Positions 52,962 through 61,121 of a stretch of DNA of 64,000 bases are shown here, piece after piece. The notes below the pieces were generated by a model. That model was not told where the DNA came from, searched no databases, and saw nothing but the letters and a program-made list of their open reading frames with translations. The translations under genes were made by a program, and so were the position numbers. Source of the stretch: Streptomyces marispadix (GTDB lineage: Bacteria > Actinomycetota > Actinomycetes > Streptomycetales > Streptomycetaceae); the NCBI RefSeq assembly GCF_022524345.1, contig NZ_JAKWJU010000002.1:3720001-3784000 (forward strand), written 5' to 3'. Positions within the stretch are counted from its first letter, which is position 1; every line of letters starts with the position of its first letter.

Positions 52962-52965
52962 ATCG

Positions 52966-53006
52966 GCCCAGGCCAATGACGTTATCGTCAGTGGCCTGGG
53001 CTTTTT
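52966..53006 (+). terminator. Terminator supplied by the island for tRNA-Thr
   Basis: GCCCAGGCCA pairs with TGGCCTGGGC, with an inner TGAC/GTCA stem, then a TTTTT run. It is near-identical in design to the native terminator at 57552 and replaces it after integration. Confidence 0.85.
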
Positions 53007-53071
53007 CCGTAGCAAGTTCCGTAGCAGTAGCGTCGGCGGGAGCGGAATCGGCCGGGCTACCAGGGAACGCC

Positions 53072-53760
53072 ACCACGGAGCTGCTGTCGCTCGGAGTGGA
53101 CCCGAAGACCGTTGGCCGATGGCTCGGCGGTCGTGTGCCGCACGCACGAAACCGTGCCCGAGTCAGTGAACTCGTCGGCGCATCCGAAGCGGAGCTGTGG
53201 CCGCACATACGTCGCCGGCACGGGTGGAGCAGCGGAAACCCAGAAGTCAACGCGGTCTACGCTCATCGCTCGCTCGTGCCAACTGACCTGTGGCGTGGGT
53301 TCTTTGGGTGCGTTGCGAACGAGATCAGCATCCTCGTCTACTGCGGGCTGTTCCTCGTAGAGGACGCTGCTATCTTGCGCATCTTCGCCGACAAGGCCGC
53401 GTCCGGTGTGAGGGTGCGCTTGCTACTCGGAGACCTGACAGCAAGTACGTGGCCCAGCGCGGTGGTGACGAGGGCATCGGTGACGCAATGGCGGCGCGCA
53501 TCCGCAACTCCGTGGTGTTGCTGCGTCCGCTGACATCGATTCCAGGTGTCGACGTTCGCTTGCACGGCACGACGCTCTACAACTCGATCTACCGGGTGGA
53601 CGATGAGTTGTTGATCAACATGCACGTGTATGGGCAACCAGCCAACCAAATACCCGTGCTCCACCTGCACTCGACGGGCGAGCCCGCGATGGTGAGCACG
53701 TACGTGGAGAGCTTCGAACGAGTGTGGACTGGAGCGCGAACGCAGTCGCAAGATCAGTAG
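53072..53760 (+). pseudogene. XRE-family regulator with DUF5919 domain, truncated and frameshifted
   Basis: Reads TTELLSLGVDPKTVGRWLGG then VPHARNRARVSELVGASEAE, the second half of an HTH and its following helix, then NEVNAVYAHRSLVPTDLW-like (PEVNAVYAHRSLVPTDLWRG) typical of DUF5919 regulators. The first helix-turn-helix half is missing at the 5' end, cut near the attachment site. Near 53436 the sequence GAGACCTGACAGC lacks one base compared with the expected GAGACCCTGACAGC, so the reading frame moves by one and continues as DSKYVAQRGGDEGIGDAMAA, RIRNSVVLLRPL, DVRLHGTTLYNSIYRVDDEL to TAG 53760. It is non-functional as read. Start coordinate is approximate. Confidence 0.8.
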
Positions 53761-54073
53761 CACTGCCCCGCCATGCGCCGGTGGCCTCGTGGAATCGATG
53801 GCGGCGGTCGAGGTCCGAACGTAGTCCCGGTCTAGTCTGGTCAACTGCCAACGACGGCAGACCTGTTCGCTGAAGTCCACGGAAGCCGTGGTTGGCGAGA
53901 GCGCGAATGGCGTGATGCGTCGCTTACCGATCTCGGACCAGGAGCCGCTGAGGGCCGTCCGGGCGATGGCGTCACGATTTGCGACGTCGTACTACCGGCT
54001 CGCGAAAGCGAGTCATTGCGGCGGGGCGCACATGGGAGAGGAGCGGGGAGAGGCGCTCAGTCCCCTTTGGGAG
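53761..54073. other. Island spacer between the regulator remnant and the NLR-like gene
   Basis: About 310 bases without a recognisable gene. It holds the region past the NLR-like gene's 3' end. A frame on the plus strand reads through but matches nothing known to me. Confidence 0.4.
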
Positions 54074-57000
54074 TCAGGTACGAGCGGCCTTGCGTGCTGC
54101 GGCAAGGACCGAGCGGGCCTGATCCTCGAGTGTGCTTTCGTCTAGCGCTTGGAAGATGTCGATAGCTTGGCTCAGGGTTTCAGCCGCTGGTGCGTACATG
54201 TCCGATCCGAGTTGAGCGGCGCCGAGGTTCAATAGTGCGTGGCCCTCGCTCAGGCGGTCCTCGGCTGCACGCAGCAGGTCTACCGCTTGGCGGTAGGTTG
54301 GTATTGCCAACGATGGTTGGTTCAGGGCGAGTTGGGCCACGCCCAGGTTATGCAGTGTGCGCCCTTCGAGGCGTGGCTCGTCGAGTGCGCGGAAAATGCT
54401 GGCGGCGCGCTCGGTGGCTTCTGCGGACTGCGTCCAATGTTCGTCGGCGGCCAGAAACCCTCCGAGATTCTGGAGTGCTTCTCCCTCACTGAGGTGTTCG
54501 CCTGCGGTATGAAACGCATCCACGGCCCGCGCGCAGGCCTCGACCGCCCCTTCGAGCCTGTCCAACAGCGCAAGTGACTCTGCAAGGTCCCTCAGTGCAT
54601 TACCCTCTCGCGTCCGGTCATCGGCTTCTCGGAAGAGTTCGGCGGCCCGGGTCTGAGCCTTCACCGAATCCTCAGGCGCTCCCAACCTCGTGAGTAGCCA
54701 GCCGAGTGTTTGACGCGCTATGCCCTCGGAAACGGGTTGGTTGCCGAGGGAGTGGAAAACATCGGCAGCATCCGCGTAGGCGGCGGCGCCGCACTCCACC
54801 TGGTCCGTAGCGATGAAGAGTGCTCCGAGCCTGGAAATGGCCCGGGCCTTGGCTTCGGGATCGCTGTATGTGTGACGGAGTTCGTACGCCTCGAAAGCCG
54901 CTCTGATGGCCTCCTCGAAGCGCTCTGCGCTTTTCAGGGCATCGCTCAGAGCGATCAGGGTTTTTTCCAAAGCGATCTGTCGACCAGAGCCGCGTGCCGC
55001 GTCGGCCGCTCGGTACAGGGTCTCGATGGCTTCGGTCGGGCGGTCGATCCGTAAGTACAGCGACCCGAGTTCCAACAATGCTCCGCTTGCCAAGAAATCG
55101 TCATTCAAGGAGAAATAGAGCTCGGCCGCCTGAGTCAGTTCGTCGGCTGCCTCGTTGGCGGGTCCTGTGCGCACAAGCGCGCGGCCACGATTGCACAGAG
55201 CCAAGGCCTTAACGTGGGTATCCCCCAGTTCATCTGCCAGGCGTAGGGATGCACGGCAGACGGTAATGGCCTCCTCCTCGCGCCCCGATTCGACCAGAGC
55301 GCGCCCCAAGTTTGCCTGTGCCATGGCAGCACCGCGCACGTCCCCGAGAACATTGAAGCCATCGAACGCCGCGCTCAACGCCTCGACAGCTTCCGGAGCA
55401 CGTCCCGCCTGACACAGGGTATTGCCTAGATTGCTGCGAATCGCAGGTGCCTTTTCCACTTGGCCGATCTCGCTTCGGATCCGCAAGGCTTGTGTGTGGG
55501 CCTTGATCGCATCGTCCAATCTGCCCAGATGCCGGTGTACGAGCCCCAGACTGTCCAGGGCAACGCTCTCGCCAAACCTGTCACGAGTTTCGCGGTACAA
55601 CTTGAGGGCAAGCTCGTGTGCCTCCTGCGCCCTCTCAAGCTGCCCGACCTCTCTCATGGCGAGGCCGTGGATCTGTAGCGCATGCGTCGCCTCGGATAGG
55701 TCTTCGAGTCGAAGAGCGGCAGCAACCGCGAGGTCCGCCACGGCGTTCCAGTCATCGAGGTACCGGTAGTGGTCTAGGAATCGTGTAAGCCTGTGGGCGA
55801 GCCAGCAAGTGATCTCCGGTGCGACCTCCAGGGCCGCTCCGCATGCGGCGACCAGCCCCTCACGCTCGTCCTTCAGCCAGCTCACCGCCTCCTCACGGGA
55901 GCGAAAAGAGGACGAGCTGTCCTCTGTACGCACAGATCTGAGCCACGTGTCGGCGTCCCGAACGCGGGTCATGAAGTGCTGGTAGAGGCGTTCCAGAGCC
56001 GCTCCGCTCTCGTTCCCGGCGTCATGGGCCCGATCGCGTTCGCTGGCGTACAACCGCAACAGGTCGTGCATCCGCCAGCGGCCCCAGGCCATTCCAGCGT
56101 CGATGAGGTGAGCTCTGGCCAACTGCTGAAGCAGATTCTCCGCATCTAGGAAGGACGTGTCAGCTACGACAGCAGCAGTTTCGGTTGACAGGCCGTTACC
56201 GGGGACGAGTGCAAGGAGACGGAATAGAAGAGCTTGGTGTTTCGTCAGACGCCGGTAGGACAGCTCGAAGGCGGCCCGTACCGACCGCTCTTCCCGTTGC
56301 AATCCGTCGAGCCTTCGGTGTACATCGGTCAAGGCACGTACGAGGGAGGACAGCGGTCGGGCCGGCGAATCTGCTAGCAGAGCGGCACAGATGTGCAAGG
56401 CCAGTGGAAGATTTCCGCAGAGTTCTGCGATCCTCTCAGCGTCGGTGAGTTGCTCGTCAATACGCGTATCTGTGGTGCGTGCCTGTCGCAGGATTCCGTG
56501 TAGCATATCCACGGATTCCTTCGCTTCTAAGACTTCCAATTCGCGTAAATAACCGCCCACATGAAGAGTGTTTCGGGAAGTGATCAGCGCAGCCGTCGCA
56601 CTGTCACCGGGCAGTAGCGGTCGGACCTGTTCCTCGGACGCAGCGTTGTCCACAATGACGAGAAGGCGCTCCCCGCGTTCCGAATACGTGGCCAGCAGAG
56701 ATCGGAACAGCCGAGTGCGGGCCTGAAGACCCGAGGGTATCTGTTCCCCGGTCACCCCGAGTGCTCGCAGGAATTCTTCCAACGCGCGCTCCGGCGGTAC
56801 AGTTCGATCTTCGTCATAGCCGAAGATATCGATGAAGAGAACGCCGCCTGGGAACCAGCCGGAATTCCCCATGGCTTGCCGAGCCACCTGCAGGACCAGC
56901 TCTGTCTTGCCAACCCCGGCTAGTCCTGTGACTACTGCCACCGAAGACTGTTCCACTGCTGCTTCTCGGGGGGCGAGCTCCCGTAACAGTGCGTCAATCT

Positions 57001-57166
57001 CCCCTTGGCGCCCAATGAAGGCAGTGCTCGGCTGTGGCAACCCAGCGAGTGAGGTATGGCGAGCGGGAGTGGGGAGGTGCAGGTGGGCCGTTCCGGCCTG
57101 GATGACCGTGTCGGACCTTCCGCCACTGAACGTGTTCGCGACATTCCGGTCCTGGGTACTAGCCAT
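54074..57166 (-). CDS. NLR-like STAND ATPase: NB-ARC and TPR repeats with short N-terminal signalling-like motif
   Basis: A 1030-aa STAND protein of the AfsR/NB-ARC-TPR type without SARP or other effector domain. After a 10-residue start comes the segment NTFSGGRSDTVIQAGTAHLH (11-30), then F-I-G-R-Q-G-E-I-D. The nucleotide-binding module has P-loop GLAGVGKT (81-88), Walker B LLVIVDN (168-174), GNLPLAL (251-257) and MHD (366-368). From about residue 440 to the end are some 12-14 tetratricopeptide repeats (34-residue helical pairs such as GLVHRHLGRLDDAIKAHTQA). The N-terminal motif recalls bacterial amyloid-signalling sequences on actinobacterial NLRs; no partner effector is in the window. TTA codons at 61, 207 and 213 mark developmental bldA dependence and foreign codon use. 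ATG 57166 is assigned by the motif. Confidence 0.85.
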   Translation of the reverse strand: MASTQDRNVANTFSGGRSDTVIQAGTAHLHLPTPARHTSLAGLPQPSTAFIGRQGEIDALLRELAPREAAVEQSSVAVVTGLAGVGKTELVLQVARQAMGNSGWFPGGVLFIDIFGYDEDRTVPPERALEEFLRALGVTGEQIPSGLQARTRLFRSLLATYSERGERLLVIVDNAASEEQVRPLLPGDSATAALITSRNTLHVGGYLRELEVLEAKESVDMLHGILRQARTTDTRIDEQLTDAERIAELCGNLPLALHICAALLADSPARPLSSLVRALTDVHRRLDGLQREERSVRAAFELSYRRLTKHQALLFRLLALVPGNGLSTETAAVVADTSFLDAENLLQQLARAHLIDAGMAWGRWRMHDLLRLYASERDRAHDAGNESGAALERLYQHFMTRVRDADTWLRSVRTEDSSSSFRSREEAVSWLKDEREGLVAACGAALEVAPEITCWLAHRLTRFLDHYRYLDDWNAVADLAVAAALRLEDLSEATHALQIHGLAMREVGQLERAQEAHELALKLYRETRDRFGESVALDSLGLVHRHLGRLDDAIKAHTQALRIRSEIGQVEKAPAIRSNLGNTLCQAGRAPEAVEALSAAFDGFNVLGDVRGAAMAQANLGRALVESGREEEAITVCRASLRLADELGDTHVKALALCNRGRALVRTGPANEAADELTQAAELYFSLNDDFLASGALLELGSLYLRIDRPTEAIETLYRAADAARGSGRQIALEKTLIALSDALKSAERFEEAIRAAFEAYELRHTYSDPEAKARAISRLGALFIATDQVECGAAAYADAADVFHSLGNQPVSEGIARQTLGWLLTRLGAPEDSVKAQTRAAELFREADDRTREGNALRDLAESLALLDRLEGAVEACARAVDAFHTAGEHLSEGEALQNLGGFLAADEHWTQSAEATERAASIFRALDEPRLEGRTLHNLGVAQLALNQPSLAIPTYRQAVDLLRAAEDRLSEGHALLNLGAAQLGSDMYAPAAETLSQAIDIFQALDESTLEDQARSVLAAARKAART

Positions 57167-57502
57167 TGGCGAACGTCCGAGGCTGTGCATGCTGAGCGCG
57201 GACCGCAGCAGCGGCCGTGTCACCCGCAATGTGTCGATGCGCGCCGCGTCCTGTCACGCGTACGGCCTTCGCAACCAACACTCCCCCCTGCATCTTGACG
57301 CGATCCTACCTCGTAGGTGTGGGCCCTACCTGACGGCGATCACGTTTGCCCCATGACTCCGCAACTCAAGTGCAGGAGCGCATCTCCAGTTGCAAGATCA
57401 GTAGCAGTACATCGCTGTCCGGTGGTGGCCGCCGTGTCCGTTCCGTTGGCTGACCAGCGGTGACAGACACCGGCGGACCCCAACGGATCAGGGCTCAGGT
57501 TG
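57167..57502. promoter_or_regulatory. Island right end: NLR promoter region and a DUF5919-like tail remnant
   Basis: About 336 bases upstream of the NLR-like gene. The AT-richer part around 57280-57370 (TTGACGCGATCCTACCTCGT) is promoter-like. The words GCAAGATCAGTAGCA at 57392-57406 repeat the end of the DUF5919 pseudogene (53748-53762), followed by looser similarity, suggesting a duplicated or second decayed copy. Confidence 0.5.
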
Positions 57503-57549
57503 CTCGTAATGCGTAGGTCGGGGGTTCGACTCCCCCAGGCGGCTCCGGT
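57503..57549 (+). repeat. attR-like 47-bp repeat, right border of the island
   Basis: Exact copy of 52915-52961 (tRNA-Thr 3' half). It is not a full tRNA gene: the 5' half is absent here. Directly followed by the native terminator hairpin. Confidence 0.93.
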
Positions 57550-57551
57550 GA

Positions 57552-57587
57552 AGCCCAGGTCACTTGCTCCGTGACCTGGGCTTTTTG
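57552..57587 (+). terminator. Native tRNA-Thr terminator, displaced by the island
   Basis: AGCCCAGGTCAC pairs perfectly with GTGACCTGGGCT and a T-run follows. It sits 3 bases past the right repeat, exactly where the tRNA's own terminator would lie before integration. Confidence 0.85.
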
Positions 57588-57821
57588 TTGTGCCCTGGCG
57601 GGGGCTTCTCCGAGAAGGCGCGTGCCCGGCGGCTATCGGGCTGGTTGTGCGCGCGGGCCTGCCCAGAGCCGTGGGCGGATGGGCGCTTTCCCACGTTCGG
57701 GCAGGGGACCCGTGTGTGTCCGGCGGTCGGATTCGTACCGGGTCGCGTGTCATGGCGGGGACGGATGGGGGTCGAGGCCGTCGAGGTTCGGTGGATCGGC
57801 GACGAGCGGTAGGAGCTGGGC

Positions 57822-58175
57822 ATGAGCGAAGGCGTGAGGACCGTCATCTTTCCCGTTGCGCATCCGCATCTCGGGAGCACCAGGGATCTCTTCAGGGCGC
57901 TCCTGAGGGTGGAGCCCTATATCGACGAGGAGTACTACGTCGGGTTCAGGACCGGTGGGCAGGAGATCGGGCTGGATCCCAACGGGCACAGCAAGGGCAT
58001 GACGGGACCCGTCGACTACTGGCACGTGGAGGATGTCGAGGAGTCGGTGGCGACGCTCACCGACGCGGGGGCGGAGTTGTTCCAGGAGGTGCAGGACGTG
58101 GGGGAGGGGAAGCGGATCGCTGCCGTGCAGGATGCGGACGGCAACGTAATCGGACTGCTTCAGGAAGCCGCCTGA
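57822..58175 (+). CDS. Glyoxalase/VOC-fold protein
   Basis: A 117-aa vicinal-oxygen-chelate protein with the beta-alpha-beta-beta-beta modules. VIFPVAHPHLGSTRDLFRAL opens the fold and VDYWHVEDVEESVATLTDAG with DADGNVIGLLQ closes it, the latter with the common metal-ligand position E/Q region. The family includes lyases, dioxygenases and resistance proteins, so no substrate can be assigned. ATG 57822 with GGAGCTGGGC upstream. First gene beyond the island. Confidence 0.85.
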   Translation: MSEGVRTVIFPVAHPHLGSTRDLFRALLRVEPYIDEEYYVGFRTGGQEIGLDPNGHSKGMTGPVDYWHVEDVEESVATLTDAGAELFQEVQDVGEGKRIAAVQDADGNVIGLLQEAA

Positions 58176-58377
58176 TGACCTGATGCGGCGGGGGTGCCGA
58201 AGCCGAACGGGTCGCTCGTACGGGCGAGTTGAGGCCCTGTTGCCGGGGGCGAGCGTCCCCGTGCGGGGGCCCGGTACGTACTGAAAGAGGGGTGCCGGCT
58301 TCCGTTGCCGCCCGTCCCGGCTGCTGTCAGCCTTCGTGTACGGGCCATGACGCAGAGTCCCCGGGAGTGGTCGCCGG

Positions 58378-59280
58378 ATGGAGAGCACGCACTGGATCTA
58401 CGCCGTGCTGGTGCTCGCCACCATGCCGCCGATGGTTCCGAACTCCGCGCTCGTGGCCGGGGCGGGCGCCATGGCCGCGGCGGGACGGCTGAGCCTTCCG
58501 TTGCTGGTGGCCGTGCTGCTGGTAAGCACCGTCACCGGCGACATCGGTACGTTCTGGGCCGGTCGCAGATCGCGTGGGCGGGCGCTCGGCTGGCTGTGCC
58601 GCACGGACGCACGGCGGACGACGCTGGAGTGGACGGCCGCGCGGTTCCAGCGGTACGGGGTCGCCTCGGTGATCGCCGTGCGGTTCGTACCCGGTGGGCG
58701 GGGTGTGGGCGGGCTGACCGCCGGGGTCGTCGGCTATCCGCTGCGCGGATACCTGCTCGGTGCGGCCGTCGCCGAGGCGATCTTCGTCTCGTACACGGTC
58801 GGGCTGGGGTATCTGGGGGGACGGTTCGCACTGGACGGCGTGGCGCGCTGGCTGGTGGGGCCCGCGGTGTCGCTGCTCGTCGCGGGGCTCGTGCTGGGCG
58901 GGCAGCGGGTCCGCGGGCGCGGGAGGCGGGGTTCCACGAGCGTCGATTCCGCGGGTCCCGCTTCCGGCATCGCCGGTTCCGGTAACTCGGCCTCCGGTCG
59001 TCCGGAGCCTGACGGCCCTGCCTCCGGTCGTCCGGAGCCTGACGGCCCTGCCTCCCGTCGTCAGGAGCCCGACAGCTACGCCTCCCGCCGCGCGGATCGC
59101 GGCAGTTCCCAGGACCTCCGCTCGTCCGACGACCTCCGCTCGCCCCTCCGTCCCGCCGACGAACTCCGTCCCTCCGACGACCCCGAACCCTCCGAGGACC
59201 CCCGCCCCGCCCCCGGCGCCCCTCGCCCCGGTCCCGCCCCGGAGCCGCCCGGTCCCGACTTCCCCGACCCCGTCACATAG
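58378..59280 (+). CDS. DedA/VTT-domain membrane protein with repetitive tail
   Basis: A 300-aa DedA-family (SNARE-associated/VTT) integral membrane protein. N-terminal helices (about 8-60) precede the conserved FVPGGRGVGGLTAGV loop, the DedA signature (F-x-R-x-x-P-x-x-R type, here VRFVPGGRG). DedA proteins flip or support lipid carriers. From about residue 195 the protein is a hydrophilic tail with the 10-residue unit GRPEPDGPAS repeated, then Asp/Ser/Pro/Arg-rich sequence, probably disordered and cytoplasmic. Residue length without the tail is typical. Divergence from classical DedA in the first helices lowers the certainty on function. Confidence 0.85.
   Translation: MESTHWIYAVLVLATMPPMVPNSALVAGAGAMAAAGRLSLPLLVAVLLVSTVTGDIGTFWAGRRSRGRALGWLCRTDARRTTLEWTAARFQRYGVASVIAVRFVPGGRGVGGLTAGVVGYPLRGYLLGAAVAEAIFVSYTVGLGYLGGRFALDGVARWLVGPAVSLLVAGLVLGGQRVRGRGRRGSTSVDSAGPASGIAGSGNSASGRPEPDGPASGRPEPDGPASRRQEPDSYASRRADRGSSQDLRSSDDLRSPLRPADELRPSDDPEPSEDPRPAPGAPRPGPAPEPPGPDFPDPVT
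58991..59080 (+). repeat. 30-bp tandem repeat in the DedA-like gene
   Basis: The 30-bp unit beginning CCTCCGGTCGTCCGGAGCCT occurs exactly at 58991-59020 and 59021-59050 and in degenerate form at 59051-59080. It encodes the repeated decapeptide and keeps the frame. Confidence 0.9.
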
Positions 59281-59361
59281 AGGCAGGCGTAGGGCCGAGG
59301 TCTCACTCGAACGGATACGGTCACCTGTGCGAGGCAGCGAAGCGCGCGCACCGTTTCAGCT

Positions 59362-60180
59362 ATGCGGCACCGAAAGCCCAAGCGCAGGCGCCCCTGCCGG
59401 ATCGTGTACGCGGCACTCGTGCCGCTCGCGTTCGCCATGGCCTGGGAGGAGCCGGTCGAGAAGGCGCTGTCGCCGGTCGCGCACCGGGCGCACCGCGACC
59501 GCGGTCCGGCCGAGGCCGGTGCCCGGCCCGTCGCGCCGCGGCCCGACATCGTCCCGCGCGGCGCCTGGCACGCCGACGAGAGTCTGGTCCGCGAGCGCGC
59601 GTCGACGATGGAGAACGTGAGGGCCGTCTTCGTCCACCACACCAGCCAGCCGAACGACTACGACTGCGGCGATGTGCCGCGCCTGCTGCGGCAGTTGGAG
59701 GAGGAGCACGTCGAGCGCGGCTGGGACGACCTCGGCTACAACTTCGTCGTCGACCACTGCGGAAGGATCTACGAGGGGCGTGCCGGTGCCCTGGACCGTT
59801 CCGTCGAGGGCGCGCACACCAAGGGGTTCAACGCCCGCACGCTGGGCATAGCGGCGCTCGGCACCTTCGGTCCGGGGGCCCGGGTGCCGCGGGCGATGCT
59901 CGACTCGATCGCCGCCCTCGCCGCCTGGAAGCTGCGGCCGGGCGCGGACCCGCGGGGCACGACGCGGCTCGTCTCCTCAAGCGGCGAGAGCCGCGTCGAG
60001 AAGGGCGACCACGCGCGGTTCCATGTCATAACCGGGCACCGCGACGCCTACGAGACCTCCTGTCCGGGCAAGGCGCTCTACGACGAACTCGGGCGCGTAC
60101 GGGAGGAGACGGCACGGTTGCGCGAACGTGCCCGGTCCCATCGGCCCGGAAAGCCCCCGGCCGAGGCGGGTGGACGATGA
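59362..60180 (+). CDS. Peptidoglycan amidase, N-acetylmuramoyl-L-alanine amidase (PGRP family)
   Basis: A 272-aa amidase of the PGRP/amidase_2 fold. An N-terminal basic segment with a hydrophobic stretch (VYAALVPLAFAMAW) acts as signal or anchor. The zinc site is VHHTSQ (His), H in the HVITGHRDAYETSCPG region (His) and its Cys, with DLGYNFVVDHCGRIYEGR as the core. It cleaves the bond between N-acetylmuramic acid and L-Ala in peptidoglycan. ATG 59362 starts the open frame; the leader is only moderate as a ribosome-binding site. Confidence 0.93.
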   Translation: MRHRKPKRRRPCRIVYAALVPLAFAMAWEEPVEKALSPVAHRAHRDRGPAEAGARPVAPRPDIVPRGAWHADESLVRERASTMENVRAVFVHHTSQPNDYDCGDVPRLLRQLEEEHVERGWDDLGYNFVVDHCGRIYEGRAGALDRSVEGAHTKGFNARTLGIAALGTFGPGARVPRAMLDSIAALAAWKLRPGADPRGTTRLVSSSGESRVEKGDHARFHVITGHRDAYETSCPGKALYDELGRVREETARLRERARSHRPGKPPAEAGGR

Positions 60181-60296
60181 CGGGCCGCGGCTGGACGGCG
60201 ACGGGGCGCACGGCGACGGGCGGCACGGTGACCGGCCGCATGGTCACCGCCGCAGTCCCCCGCGGCCACCGCCGCGGCCGGCCCGTCCGCTCCCGC

Positions 60297-61121
60297 TCAG
60301 GCGGACTTCAGGAAGTCCAGCAGATCGTTGTTGAACGTGTCGTGACGCGTCCCGTACAGGCCGTGCGGGGCGCCCGGGTAGATCTTGAGCGTCGGGTCCT
60401 TGACCAGCTCGGCGGTCTTCGGGGCGGCCGCCTGGATCGGGACGATCTGGTCGTCGTCGCCGTGCGCGATGAAGACGGGTACGTCGATCCGCGTCAGGTC
60501 GTCGGTGAAGTCGGTCTCCGAGAAGGCCTTGACGCAGTCGTACGACGCCTTCAGCGCGACGCTCATCGCCATCAGCCAGAACGCGTCACGCGTGCCCTCC
60601 GAGACCTCCGAGCCGGGCCGGTTCGCGCCGTAGAAGGGCGCGGTGAGGTCCTGGTAGTACTGCGAGCGGTCCTTGCGGATGCCTTCGCGTATGTCGTCGA
60701 ACGCGGAGATGGGCAGGCCCTCCGGGTTCGCCTCGGTCTGAAGCATCAGCGGCGGTATGGCGCTCAGCAGCACGGCCTGCGCCACGCGTGCCGTGCCGTG
60801 CCTGCCGAGGTAGCGGGTCACCTCGCCGCCTCCCGTCGAGTGGCCGACCAGGGTGGCGTTGTTGAGGTTGAGCGTGTCCATGAGCTGGGCGAGGTCGTCG
60901 GCGTAGGTGTCCATGTCGTGCCCGGTCCAGGGCTGGCTGGAGCGGCCGTGTCCGCGCCGGTCGTGTGCGACGACCCGGTAGCCGTGGGATGCGAGGAAGA
61001 AGAGCTGCGGGTCCCAGACGTCCGCGGTCAGCGGCCAGCCGTGGCTGAGGACGACCGGGCGTCCGGAGCCCCAGTCCTTGTAGAAGATCTCGGTGCCGTC
61101 GGCGGTGGTGATGGTGCCCAT
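60297..61121 (-). CDS. Alpha/beta-hydrolase, non-haem chloroperoxidase type
   Basis: A 274-aa alpha/beta-hydrolase close to Streptomyces non-haem chloroperoxidases. HGWP (27-30) is the oxyanion motif, the nucleophile elbow is GHSTGGGE with S95, the Asp is in HGDDDQIVP and the His in [11 protein letters not shown]. Such enzymes are esterases that can also perhydrolyse carboxylic acids. ATG 61121 has AAGGAGC upstream. It is convergent with the amidase gene, and no clear terminator is between them. Confidence 0.93.
   Translation of the reverse strand: MGTITTADGTEIFYKDWGSGRPVVLSHGWPLTADVWDPQLFFLASHGYRVVAHDRRGHGRSSQPWTGHDMDTYADDLAQLMDTLNLNNATLVGHSTGGGEVTRYLGRHGTARVAQAVLLSAIPPLMLQTEANPEGLPISAFDDIREGIRKDRSQYYQDLTAPFYGANRPGSEVSEGTRDAFWLMAMSVALKASYDCVKAFSETDFTDDLTRIDVPVFIAHGDDDQIVPIQAAAPKTAELVKDPTLKIYPGAPHGLYGTRHDTFNNDLLDFLKSA

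Larger units (their letters stand above)
52915..57549. mobile_element. Integrated genomic island at tRNA-Thr, no integrase visible
   Basis: A 4.6-kb segment bounded by 47-bp exact direct repeats of the tRNA-Thr 3' half. The left copy belongs to the intact tRNA, and the right copy sits in front of a hairpin with T-run that would be the native tRNA terminator. Contents are a broken XRE/DUF5919 regulator, a spacer and an NLR-like STAND ATPase. GC content and codon use are more relaxed than in neighbouring genes, and the ATPase gene has at least three TTA codons. No tyrosine or serine recombinase, excisionase or replication gene is present, so it is either a decayed remnant or depends on an enzyme in trans. 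Confidence 0.85.

Noticed and set aside
53888..54145. Short plus-strand ORF in the island between the two main genes
   Set aside because: No ribosome-binding site, no motif, and overlaps the NLR-like gene's 3' end.
54074..57166. AfsR/SARP-type transcription activator
   Set aside because: The NB-ARC and TPR parts are similar, but there is no N-terminal OmpR-type DNA-binding or BTAD domain. The N terminus is a short motif only.
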